Positions 1 through 5,918 of a stretch of DNA of 8,825 bases are shown here, piece by piece. The notes beneath the pieces were generated by a model. It did not search any database and had not been told where the DNA came from. It saw nothing but the letters and a program-made list of their open reading frames with translations. The DNA is taken from positions 1 to 8,825 of the forward strand of contig DXEY01000154.1 in assembly GCA_019114745.1 (NCBI GenBank), read 5' to 3'. Position 1 is the stretch's first letter; each line of letters begins with the position of its first letter. The DNA comes from Candidatus Mediterraneibacter colneyensis. Its GTDB lineage: Bacteria > Bacillota > Clostridia > Lachnospirales > Lachnospiraceae. A program made the position numbers and the translations under genes.

Positions 1-1
1 G

Positions 2-1219
2 AATAAAGAGGTGGATTTGGGCGACGGTTATACTAATATCGCTCTTTTTGGCGTGGATTCGCGTGACGGAAATCTCGGAAAAGGCAACCGGACAGACTGT
101 ATCATTGTAGCGAGTTTAAATAATGAAACAAAAGAGATTAAATTGGTTTCCGTTTACCGCGATACTCTTCTCGATCTTTCCGAGGGAACGTATCAAAAGT
201 GTAATGCCGCATACAGTTATGGTGGCCCGGTTACGGCAATCAATATGCTGAATATGAACCTCGATCTTGATATACAGGATTATGTGACGGTGGATTTTGG
301 TGCGATTTCTGATGCTATAGATCTTTTGGGTGGTATTGAACTTGATGTAACGGATGAGGAAGCTGGTTATTTGAATGAGTTTTTGCAGGAGACGGCAGAT
401 TCAGCAGGAAAAGAAGCTCATTTTCTTGATGGGGGCGGCCATCTTCTTTTGGATGGCGTTCAGGCAACAACGTATGCCCGAATCCGTTCCACAGCAGGCG
501 GAGATTTTACCCGTACAGAGCGCCAGAGGGTAGTTATTGAGAAAATGTTTGAGAAAGCCCTTACAGCAGATTTGGGTACTATCAATGCTATCATAGACGC
601 TGTCTTCCCCCAGATCTCGACCAGCTTTACCTTACAGGAGATCCTGACTTATGCCTCCGCATACAGCGAATATACTCTGGGCGAAAATATAGGATTCCCT
701 ATTGATAAGTCTACTGACACGATTTCAGGACTTGGAAGTATTGTGATTCCACAGGATCTTTCATCTAACGTGACAAAGCTCCATGAGTTCCTTTTTGGCA
801 CAACGGGTTATACTCCGTCTTCTACAGTACAGAAGGTAAATGCGAATATTATCAGCAGAGTAAACTCTTCCGGATCTTCCTCAGAATCAGAGGATGATTA
901 CAGCGAAGATTACGAAGATGATGAGTCATATGACAGCGGCAATGGCGGCGGCAGCAGTACAAGTGAGAAACCGTCTGACAGCGGTAATGGTTCCGGAGGC
1001 TCGGGCAGTACCGGAGGTGGAACAGACACAGGAAGCGGCGATAACGGAGGCGGTTCAGATAACAGCGGTGGTTCCGGAAGTGACAATGGAAACGGCGGTG
1101 GAAATACCGGCGGTGATGAAAATACCGGTACAGGCGGCGAAGGCGGAGAAAGTGGTGAAGGCGGAACAGAAGGCGGTTCTGGTTCGGGTTCAGGGTCTGA
1201 GACGCAGCCCGTCGCATAG
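2..1219 (+). CDS. LCP (LytR-CpsA-Psr) family cell-wall polymer ligase, 5'-truncated, with Gly/Ser-rich acidic C-terminal tail
   Basis: LCP enzymes transfer undecaprenyl-linked glycopolymers (teichoic acids, capsule) onto peptidoglycan outside the membrane. The reading frame is open from base 2, so the GTG at 11 is unlikely to be the true start; the cytoplasmic N-terminus, membrane helix and start of the domain lie outside the window. Numbering from that GTG, the visible LCP signatures are LFGVDSRDG (12-20), RTD (27-29), the SVYRDT motif (47-52, with the Arg-Asp pair expected at the pyrophosphate site), YARIRS (155-160) and DFTRTERQR (165-173). The domain is followed from about residue 286 by a low-complexity tail of over 100 residues: first an Asp/Glu/Tyr/Ser cluster (about 291-308), then Gly/Ser/Asn/Thr/Glu repeats to the stop. 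The tail should be extracellular because the LCP domain is. A terminator follows at 1269, so this is the last gene of its transcript. The family call is firm; which polymer it attaches is unknown. Confidence 0.93.
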   Translation, partial: NKEVDLGDGYTNIALFGVDSRDGNLGKGNRTDCIIVASLNNETKEIKLVSVYRDTLLDLSEGTYQKCNAAYSYGGPVTAINMLNMNLDLDIQDYVTVDFGAISDAIDLLGGIELDVTDEEAGYLNEFLQETADSAGKEAHFLDGGGHLLLDGVQATTYARIRSTAGGDFTRTERQRVVIEKMFEKALTADLGTINAIIDAVFPQISTSFTLQEILTYASAYSEYTLGENIGFPIDKSTDTISGLGSIVIPQDLSSNVTKLHEFLFGTTGYTPSSTVQKVNANIISRVNSSGSSSESEDDYSEDYEDDESYDSGNGGGSSTSEKPSDSGNGSGGSGSTGGGTDTGSGDNGGGSDNSGGSGSDNGNGGGNTGGDENTGTGGEGGESGEGGTEGGSGSGSGSETQPVA

Positions 1220-1268
1220 AGGATAATAATAGTTCGCGCTGAAAAAGAATAGTATATGATATTGGGTG

Positions 1269-1298
1269 ACGGCAGGCTTTTCGGTCTGCCGTTTCTTT
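1269..1298 (+). terminator. Intrinsic terminator after the LCP gene
   Basis: A 9-bp stem (arms 1269-1277 and 1284-1292, one G-T wobble) closes a 6-base loop TTTTCG. It is followed by a T-rich stretch interrupted by one C (1292-1298). It lies 50 bases after the LCP stop and ends that transcript. Confidence 0.75.
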
Positions 1299-1357
1299 GC
1301 GATGGCGACGAGCCAAAGTCATTTCCCTCCATTTTCCCCGACAATATTCTGGACTTT

Positions 1358-1386
1358 TTGACATAAACCGTGTATGATAGTAAACG
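1358..1386 (+). promoter_or_regulatory. Candidate sigma-A promoter for the cohesin-domain gene
   Basis: A perfect TTGACA -35 box is at 1358-1363, about 80 bases before the next start codon and just after a terminator. The hexamer at 17-bp spacing (TAAACG, 1381-1386) is a poor -10 box, and the nearby TATGAT (1373-1378) is only 9 bp away, too close for this -35. A promoter must lie here by context, but the exact -10 is uncertain. Confidence 0.4.
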
Positions 1387-1392
1387 TATAAG

Positions 1393-1412
1393 TGACAGCG
1401 CGAAGACTGTCA
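1393..1412 (+). other. Small hairpin in the 5' leader of the cohesin-domain gene
   Basis: TGACAG (1393-1398) and CTGTCA (1407-1412) form a perfect 6-bp inverted repeat around an 8-base loop, followed by six A residues. It lies between the candidate promoter and the ribosome binding site. It could be an operator or an mRNA stem, or chance; there is no T tract, so it is not a terminator. Confidence 0.25.
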
Positions 1413-1444
1413 AAAAAGTATTACATTGCGGAAGAGGTAATGAT

Positions 1445-2917
1445 ATGAAAGTGTTTAAGAAATTAGCCGGATTGATTCTCGCTGCCTGCCTGATGGTTCC
1501 CATGATGGGAACGACAGTTTTTGCGGCTGAGGGCGTCCTGATGTATACGGATCCGAGCGCAAAAGTAGGCGATAACGTAGATGTCGATCTGGTAGTTGAG
1601 AGCAATAGCGGAGAGACAGTGGGAGATGTACAGGTCAATATGAGTTATGATCCTGCTTCTCTTGAATTTGTCAGCGGCGACGGCTTTACTGCCGATGGAT
1701 CAGGAGCGCTGACCTACTCTGGTACAGGAAGCGGAGCAGAGCTCCGTGTGACGATGACGTTCCGTGCGCTGAAGGAAGGCGAGGCTGTGATCAATGTAGA
1801 CAGCACCTCTGCGACGATGGCGGACGGCGAAGAACTTGAACTGCGCGAGGGTTCGTCAACAGTTACGATTTCCGCAGCGGATGACGGTACGACAGTGATC
1901 GAACCTACGGCGGCTGCGGCAGGTTCTACGACTGATATTGTTGTTACGGTAAACGGAACGGACTATAATTTCTCGGAGGCATTTACAGCTACGGATATTC
2001 CGGATGGATTTTCAGAGACAACCCTTACGTTTAACGGAGGAGACAGAAAATTTGTCTCCAATGAAGCGGGAGTTACGCTGGGGTATCTTGTGGACGCTTC
2101 CGGCGCCGGAAGCTTCTTCCTGTTTAATACGGAGGATGCTACATTTTCTCCGTATATCCAGTTGTTTATCTCGGACACGACGAGTATCGTTCCGATGAAT
2201 CCGACTGATTCCGTAAGCCTTCCGGATACCTATCAGGAGGTAGACCTTACGGTGCAGGAGCAGCAGTATCAGGCATGGTCCGATCCGGCGACGCCGAGAT
2301 ATTATGTCCTTTATGCACTGAATACCAGAACCGGGGAAAGCCACCTTTATCAGTACGATACAGATGACGGCACATACCAGTATTTCATTGCACCGGAGGC
2401 AGAAGAAGAGACGGCGGCAGCCGGACTTCCGATCCCGGGTGCATTCGGGGATTTTATCAATAACCACCTTACACTGTTCTTTATCATACTGGCAGTCATC
2501 GGACTGATCATCTTTATTCTGATGATCATGTTTGCGGTCAAGCTGGTGCACCGCAATCAGGAACTGGACGATCTGTATGATGAATATGACATTCCTTTTG
2601 AAGATGAGGATGACAGTAAAGATAAAAAGTCTAAGAAAAAGTCGAAGTCGTCAGATAAGCCGACTGATGAAGATTACGACGATGAGTATGATGATGAGTA
2701 CGACGATGAGTACGACGACTATGATGATGAATACGGCGACTACACTGATGACGATGAATATGATGATGTGTATGACGACGAATACGATGATGACTATGAC
2801 TCCTATGGCGGCGATGATTATTCGGATAAGGGAGCGACAACGAAGGTAAGTAAAAAGGGAAAGAAAGAGAGAAAAAATTCCGGAGACGATTATAATATCA
2901 ATTTTATAGACATTTAA
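1445..2917 (+). CDS. Secreted single-pass membrane protein with extracellular cohesin-like domain and acidic/Tyr-rich cytoplasmic tail
   Basis: I take ATG 1445 as start because GGAAGAGG (1430-1437) precedes it by 7 bases and it begins a typical signal peptide; the frame is open further upstream, but that part reads as non-coding leader. The protein has 490 residues. Residues 1-27 are the signal peptide (Lys at 2, 5 and 6, a hydrophobic core, then VFA|AE). Residues about 29-145 resemble a cohesin domain (VGDNVDVDLVVES, the YDPASLEFVSG strand, a LRVTMTFRAL strand), the fold that binds dockerins in cellulosomes. Residues about 160-318 form a beta-rich domain I do not recognise. A membrane helix lies at about 342-366. 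The tail (370-490) alternates acidic/Tyr blocks with Lys patches (KDKKSKKKSK at 392-401, KKGKKERK at 470-477) and carries three in-frame 12-base DDEY repeats. The cohesin part should face outside and the tail inside. No dockerin partner is visible in the window, so its ligand is unknown. It sits between LCP and HtrA genes, all envelope proteins. Confidence 0.85.
   Translation: MKVFKKLAGLILAACLMVPMMGTTVFAAEGVLMYTDPSAKVGDNVDVDLVVESNSGETVGDVQVNMSYDPASLEFVSGDGFTADGSGALTYSGTGSGAELRVTMTFRALKEGEAVINVDSTSATMADGEELELREGSSTVTISAADDGTTVIEPTAAAAGSTTDIVVTVNGTDYNFSEAFTATDIPDGFSETTLTFNGGDRKFVSNEAGVTLGYLVDASGAGSFFLFNTEDATFSPYIQLFISDTTSIVPMNPTDSVSLPDTYQEVDLTVQEQQYQAWSDPATPRYYVLYALNTRTGESHLYQYDTDDGTYQYFIAPEAEEETAAAGLPIPGAFGDFINNHLTLFFIILAVIGLIIFILMIMFAVKLVHRNQELDDLYDEYDIPFEDEDDSKDKKSKKKSKSSDKPTDEDYDDEYDDEYDDEYDDYDDEYGDYTDDDEYDDVYDDEYDDDYDSYGGDDYSDKGATTKVSKKGKKERKNSGDDYNINFIDI
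2678..2734 (+). repeat. Tandem 12-bp repeat encoding Asp-Asp-Glu-Tyr
   Basis: Three consecutive 12-base units of the form GAYGAYGAGTAY (2678-2689, 2690-2701, 2702-2713) are followed by a GACGACTAT insert and a fourth, slightly changed unit. They encode residues 412-430 of the cohesin-domain protein. Degenerate acidic/Tyr codons continue to about 2810. The near identity of the units suggests recent slippage expansion within a tail selected for composition. Confidence 0.85.
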
Positions 2918-2927
2918 GCCGGAAAAG

Positions 2928-2988
2928 AAGGAGGCAGGCTGTTCAGAATTGCGCAGGGAGCGTTGTCTGGTCACAGGGCCTCCTTTTT
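2928..2988 (+). terminator. Long-loop inverted repeat with T tract after the cohesin-domain gene
   Basis: AAGGAGGC (2928-2935) pairs perfectly with GCCTCCTT (2978-2985), and the latter runs into TTTTT (2984-2988). It lies 10 bases after the stop. The 42-base loop is unusually long for an intrinsic terminator, but a short CGC/GCG stem inside it could shorten the effective loop. The stem-plus-T-tract geometry suits termination between this gene and htrA. Confidence 0.5.
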
Positions 2989-3068
2989 CAATGTTTATTA
3001 ATTGATTGAACACAGATTTATCACAATGAAAGGATAAGATAGAGCTATATAAAGAGAAGAAGCGCAAA

Positions 3069-4400
3069 ATGAGCGGAAGGCAGGTAGATATTATGGATAA
3101 TCAATACAGCTATTATAATTCAGATAATAATCATTATCAGTATAGCAGTGCAGATGGGGCGGGAGGAGACCGGAAACCTCCTGAAAAGGAAAAAAAGCAG
3201 CATAAGGGGATCCCGAAAGTCGTGGCAGTGACGGGACTGGCAGTTTTGTTCGGTATTATTTCCAGTGCGGTGTTCCTTACCTCAACCCTTCTGGGCAGCA
3301 GGATACTTGGCCTGAACAGGAGTTCCGATTCTTCCGCAGCATCTTCAGATAATGTCAGCAATGGAACATCATTATCCAGGTCGTCAAGCGTTGTGACATC
3401 AGACGTATCCGATGTAGTAGATGAAGTGATGCCGTCCATTGTATCGATCACAAGTATGTCGGTGGAGGAAGTCCAGAACTTTTTTGGGGGCACGTATGAG
3501 CAGCAGAGTTCCGGAGCCGGAACGGGCATCATTATCGGTGAAAATGATTCGGAACTGCTGATCGTGACAAACAATCATGTGGTAGAGGGAAGTGATACCC
3601 TGACCGTGACATTTAATGACGATTCCAGTGTGGAGGCTAATATCAAAGGTATGGACGCAAGCTATGATGTGGCTGTTATCGCGGTTGCCCTTGATGATAT
3701 TTCTTCCGAGACGAGGGAGGCGATCTCTGCCGCTACACTGGGGGATTCCACGAACCTGAAAGTGGGAGAACCTGCGATCGCCATCGGAAATGCCCTGGGA
3801 TACGGACAGTCGGTGACGACCGGCGTGATCAGCGCGCTTGACCGGTCCGTGACTACGACAAACAGCCAGACAGGTGAGACGCAGGAGAGCGGCGTGAACC
3901 TGATCCAGACTGACGCGGCAATCAATGAAGGCAACAGCGGCGGTGCTCTTGTGAATGTGAATGGAGAGGTCATCGGAATCAATTCAGCCAAGCTGATCGG
4001 CGAGAGTGTGGAAGGGATCGGCTATGCGATTCCGATCAGTGATGTGTCAGATCTGATCCAGAGTCTGATGAACCAGGAGACAAAGACGAAGGTATCAGAG
4101 GATGAGCGGGGAATGATCGGCATTACAGGAATCAGTGTATCAGATGCGTTTTCCCAGCAGATAGATATGCCGGCGGGCGTTTATGTGACAGATATCACTC
4201 CCGGCGGAGGCGCTGAAAAGGCCGGTATGACAAAGGGCAGTATTATCACAGGGATCAATGGCAGCTTGGTAGACAGTATGGATGCACTGCAGGCACAGCT
4301 TCAATACTATGCAAAAGGTGAGACTGTGACCCTGACGATCCAGATCCCGCAGACGAATGGCGAATATAAAGAAGACACGGTTGATGTGACACTGAGTTAA
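3069..4400 (+). CDS. htrA: HtrA/DegP-family membrane-anchored serine protease with PDZ domain
   Basis: HtrA proteases degrade misfolded or mislocalised proteins on the outer face of the membrane. Counting from ATG 3069 the protein has 443 residues: a Tyr/Asn-rich then Lys-rich cytoplasmic N-terminus (1-49), a membrane anchor (about 50-75), a Ser-rich linker (84-112), a trypsin-like protease domain (about 115-335) and one PDZ domain (about 348-440). The catalytic triad is visible: His170 in VTNNHVVEG, Asp200 in SYDVAV and Ser290 in NEGNSGGAL. The PDZ carries the usual PAGVYVTDITPGGGAEKAG segment. The length is typical for single-PDZ Firmicute HtrA. The start is uncertain: an in-frame ATG at 3093 begins MDNQYSYYN, which looks like a more usual HtrA N-terminus, and both starts have weak Shine-Dalgarno matches. 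I see no convincing promoter between 2989 and 3068, which holds only A/T-rich sequence. It ends 13 bases before a strong hairpin. Confidence 0.95.
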   Translation: MSGRQVDIMDNQYSYYNSDNNHYQYSSADGAGGDRKPPEKEKKQHKGIPKVVAVTGLAVLFGIISSAVFLTSTLLGSRILGLNRSSDSSAASSDNVSNGTSLSRSSSVVTSDVSDVVDEVMPSIVSITSMSVEEVQNFFGGTYEQQSSGAGTGIIIGENDSELLIVTNNHVVEGSDTLTVTFNDDSSVEANIKGMDASYDVAVIAVALDDISSETREAISAATLGDSTNLKVGEPAIAIGNALGYGQSVTTGVISALDRSVTTTNSQTGETQESGVNLIQTDAAINEGNSGGALVNVNGEVIGINSAKLIGESVEGIGYAIPISDVSDLIQSLMNQETKTKVSEDERGMIGITGISVSDAFSQQIDMPAGVYVTDITPGGGAEKAGMTKGSIITGINGSLVDSMDALQAQLQYYAKGETVTLTIQIPQTNGEYKEDTVDVTLS

Positions 4401-4413
4401 AATGGTTTATAAG

Positions 4414-4448
4414 AATACCTGGCAGTTTATGACGGACTGCCAGGTATT
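4414..4448. terminator. Probable bidirectional terminator between convergent htrA and cotJC
   Basis: A perfect 12-bp stem (AATACCTGGCAG 4414-4425 with CTGCCAGGTATT 4437-4448) encloses an 11-base loop. It lies in the 60-base gap between the htrA stop and the cotJC stop, which converge. T tracts are short on both strands (TTT to the right; an interrupted TTCTTAT on the minus strand), so strength relies on the stem. Position and symmetry suggest it serves both genes. Confidence 0.7.
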
Positions 4449-4460
4449 TGTGCATTACTG

Positions 4461-5057
4461 TTATTTATCGAACTCCGGATTGAAGGCGTAGAAATTACGG
4501 CTGTCGAGATGATCCTGTATGATGCGGAGGCTTTCGCCGAACCTCTGGTAGTGTACGATCTCCCGCTGCCTTAAGAACCGTATGGGATCACAGACTTCCG
4601 GATCTTTGACAAGGCGCAGGATGTTGTCGTATGTGGTGCGCGCTTTTTGTTCCGCTGCCAGATCTTCGTTGAGATCGGTGATCGGATCGCCTTTTGACTG
4701 AAAAGTAGTTGCGCTCCATGGCGTCCCGCTCGCCGCCTGCGGCCACAGTGCCAGTGTGTGGTCTACATAGTAGGGAGCAAAACCGGAACGCTCGATCTCC
4801 TCGGGAGACAGATCTTTTGTGAGCTGGTAGACGATGGCGCAGATCATTTCGAGGTGCGCCAGCTCCTCTGTGCCGATATCGGTGAGCACGCCGGTCACTT
4901 CTTTGTACGGCATTGTGTATCTCTGCGCGAGGTATCTCATCGAAGCGCCAAGTTCTCCGTCCGGACCGCCGAACTGAGTGATAATGATCTGGGCGATCTT
5001 CGGATTCGTCTGGGAGATTTTTACCGGATATTGGAGTCTTTTTTCATAATTCCACAT
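4461..5057 (-). CDS. cotJC: Spore coat protein CotJC, manganese-catalase-like
   Basis: CotJC is an inner spore-coat protein of the manganese catalase superfamily and is the last gene of the cotJ operon. The 198 residues show the family pattern: N-terminal MWNYEKRLQYPVKI, then the ferritin-like helices with the di-manganese ligands in register. By comparison with manganese catalases, the ligands would be Glu35 (PDGELGAS), Glu65 and His68 (TEELAHLEM), Glu136 (AAEQKAR) and His169 (REIVHYQ); the 33-residue gap between the last two matches the catalases. All five are kept, so peroxide-degrading activity is plausible though not shown. The start follows AAGGAGG by 10 bases; this ribosome binding site lies inside the end of cotJB, whose stop is only 3 bases before the ATG, so the two are probably translationally coupled. 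It ends facing htrA, with a hairpin between them. Confidence 0.96.
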   Translation of the reverse strand: MWNYEKRLQYPVKISQTNPKIAQIIITQFGGPDGELGASMRYLAQRYTMPYKEVTGVLTDIGTEELAHLEMICAIVYQLTKDLSPEEIERSGFAPYYVDHTLALWPQAASGTPWSATTFQSKGDPITDLNEDLAAEQKARTTYDNILRLVKDPEVCDPIRFLRQREIVHYQRFGESLRIIQDHLDSRNFYAFNPEFDK

Positions 5058-5060
5058 AGA

Positions 5061-5357
5061 TCAGCATCCTCCTTCCTGCCAGGGCCATGGCTCGTTGATC
5101 CAGTTCCAGCGTTCGGCGCACGAATCATCGGCGGTGTCTATTGTCAGAGGACCGTAGGCTGCCGCGTATTCTTTTAAAGCGTGGTTGCGCTGGCGGCTCA
5201 TTTCGCGGAAATATTCCAGAGCTTCTGTATCGCAGGGATGCGTGTCGAGATAGAGTTTTACTTCATCGACAGCAAAGCTGACCTGGTTGATGTGGTTTAA
5301 GAGCTGGTGCCGGTTCATCCGGCTGTTCATCTGATTGCTGTTTGCCGGATTGTTCAT
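5061..5357 (-). CDS. cotJB: Spore coat protein CotJB
   Basis: CotJB is a small spore-coat component made with CotJC. The 98-residue product has the family core FAVDEVKLYLDTHPCDTEAL (28-47), the YxxxYGPLT segment (64-72) and the Trp-rich end WNWINEPWPWQ (84-94) followed by GGC. I choose ATG 5357, not the upstream frame opening at 5432, because AAAGGAGGGG sits 7 bases before it and its ATG overlaps the cotJA stop as ATGA, a typical coupling arrangement. The N-terminus (MNNPANSNQMNSR) is Asn-rich and probably disordered. Cys42, Cys80 and Cys98 could allow cross-linking in the coat, which is inference. Confidence 0.94.
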   Translation of the reverse strand: MNNPANSNQMNSRMNRHQLLNHINQVSFAVDEVKLYLDTHPCDTEALEYFREMSRQRNHALKEYAAAYGPLTIDTADDSCAERWNWINEPWPWQEGGC

Positions 5358-5635
5358 CTGCGCACCCCTCCTTTCCCGAGAAATGGCTTGTCGAGTTCCA
5401 TAAATATCGTTCCGTTTTCCAATGCCCTGCACGGCTCGTAAATCTCTTTCCAGTGCTGCCAGGGGACATACGCCATAGCGGGCGGCATATGGCCGGGAAA
5501 GTGGTCGTGGGTATCCGGGCAGCCGTCAGTTCTCCCGCTCCGGCAGCATTCCGTCTGTGCTGGCGGCGTCTGTCTGGAGCTTACTGGCTGCACAGGACGA
5601 CGCATGTAACGCATATTATTTTGACAGTTCGCCAT
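5354..5635 (-). CDS. cotJA: Spore coat associated protein CotJA
   Basis: CotJA is the first gene of the sporulation operon and its product joins the coat with CotJC. The 93-residue product has the family core AMAYVPWQHW (53-62), the YEP motif (66-68) and LENGTIFMELDKPFLG (72-87). Residues 1-50 form a less conserved, Pro- and Cys-containing extension with Cys4, Cys30, Cys31 and Cys39. ATG 5635 is preferred over an in-frame TTG at 5662, because the AAAGGAG that serves it lies inside the longer version and is 10 or so bases from the ATG. Its stop overlaps the cotJB start by 4 bases. A sigma-E-like promoter lies 44 bases upstream of the ATG, so expression in the mother cell during sporulation is expected. 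Confidence 0.92.
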   Translation of the reverse strand: MANCQNNMRYMRRPVQPVSSRQTPPAQTECCRSGRTDGCPDTHDHFPGHMPPAMAYVPWQHWKEIYEPCRALENGTIFMELDKPFLGKGGVRR

Positions 5636-5678
5636 ATTGAGGCTTCTCCTTTCATTGATCAAAAATTGACTTTGTTTT

Positions 5679-5706
5679 ATAGTATGAGTTTGAAAATGAT
5701 ATGTTC
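5679..5706 (-). promoter_or_regulatory. Candidate sigma-E promoter for the cotJABC operon
   Basis: Read on the minus strand, CATACTAT (5686-5679) matches the sigma-E -10 consensus CATACAAT at seven of eight positions. About 12-13 bases upstream lies GAACATAT (5706-5699), a plausible AT-rich -35 element. The cotJ operon of Bacillus subtilis is known to be under sigma-E control, which supports the reading. The start point would be near 5672, giving a leader of about 37 bases. Confidence 0.55.
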
Positions 5707-5718
5707 CCGAAAAATTTC

Positions 5719-5747
5719 TTTACATTTAGGAACAAATTATATATAAT
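5719..5747 (+). promoter_or_regulatory. Strong sigma-A promoter for tRNA-Pro
   Basis: TTTACA (5719-5724) and a perfect TATAAT (5742-5747) are separated by 17 bases, close to the consensus. Transcription would start near 5754, only about five bases before the mature tRNA. It is back to back with the candidate cotJ promoter, the two -35 boxes being 12 bases apart. Confidence 0.85.
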
Positions 5748-5758
5748 GATTAAGTCGG

Positions 5759-5833
5759 CGGGGTGTGGCTCAGTTTGGTTAGAGCGCACGGCTGGGGGCC
5801 GTGAGGCCGCAGGTTCGAATCCTGTCACCCCGA
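5759..5833 (+). tRNA. tRNA-Pro (anticodon GGG)
   Basis: The full cloverleaf can be drawn: acceptor stem CGGGGTG / CACCCCG (5759-5765 with 5826-5832), D stem GCTC/GAGC, anticodon stem CACGG/CCGTG around the loop CTGGGGG giving anticodon GGG, a 5-base variable loop AGGCC, T stem GCAGG/CCTGT around TTCGAAT, and discriminator base A5833. The anticodon reads CCC and CCU proline codons. CCA is not encoded and must be added after transcription. No duplicated 3' end or integrase is near, so there is no sign that it serves as an attachment site. Confidence 0.96.
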
Positions 5834-5859
5834 TAGATCAAAAGGAAAACATTACTTAC

Positions 5860-5888
5860 GTTGGGGGCAAAACAGTTTTGCCCCCAAC
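5860..5888 (+). terminator. Perfect 13-bp inverted repeat between tRNA-Pro and the FtsW-family gene (terminator or leader hairpin)
   Basis: GTTGGGGGCAAAA (5860-5872) and TTTTGCCCCCAAC (5876-5888) pair without mismatch around a 3-base loop. It begins 27 bases after the tRNA, where a terminator is expected. However, no T tract follows (ATCGTTATATAC), so it may instead mark the 3' end after processing, terminate weakly, or act as a 5' leader stem for the next gene, which starts 31 bases on. Confidence 0.5.
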
Positions 5889-5918
5889 ATCGTTATATAC
5901 GGGAGAGCGGCGGTAAGA

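Noticed and set aside
1370..1444. Upstream in-frame extension of the cohesin-domain gene
   Set aside because: The extra residues precede a clear signal peptide, overlap the candidate promoter, and the ATG at 1445 has a good ribosome binding site.
910..1638. Long minus-strand open frame rich in Pro, Ser and Leu opposite the LCP gene tail
   Set aside because: It is the mirror of the Gly/Ser-rich tail codons, crosses the terminator and the next gene, and has no domain signature or matching ribosome binding site.
2631..3067. Minus-strand open frames rich in His/Arg or Ile/Val opposite the acidic tail
   Set aside because: These are shadows of the GAY/GAG/TAY repeat read backwards; the low-complexity composition follows from the repeat.
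2..4400. LCP, cohesin-like and HtrA genes as one operon
   Set aside because: A clear terminator at 1269-1298 and a probable one at 2928-2988 separate them; they are better seen as neighbours with separate transcripts.
5358..5432. Upstream extension of cotJB
   Set aside because: It overlaps cotJA deeply, lacks CotJB similarity, and the ATG at 5357 has an excellent ribosome binding site and an ATGA overlap with cotJA.
5759..5833. tRNA-Pro as an integration site for a mobile element
   Set aside because: There is no integrase, no repeated tRNA 3' end and no change to foreign-looking genes on either side in the window.
5701..5916. Plus-strand open frame of 71 codons across the tRNA
   Set aside because: It is the well-known false translation of a tRNA gene (GCGSVWLER...AGSNPVTP).
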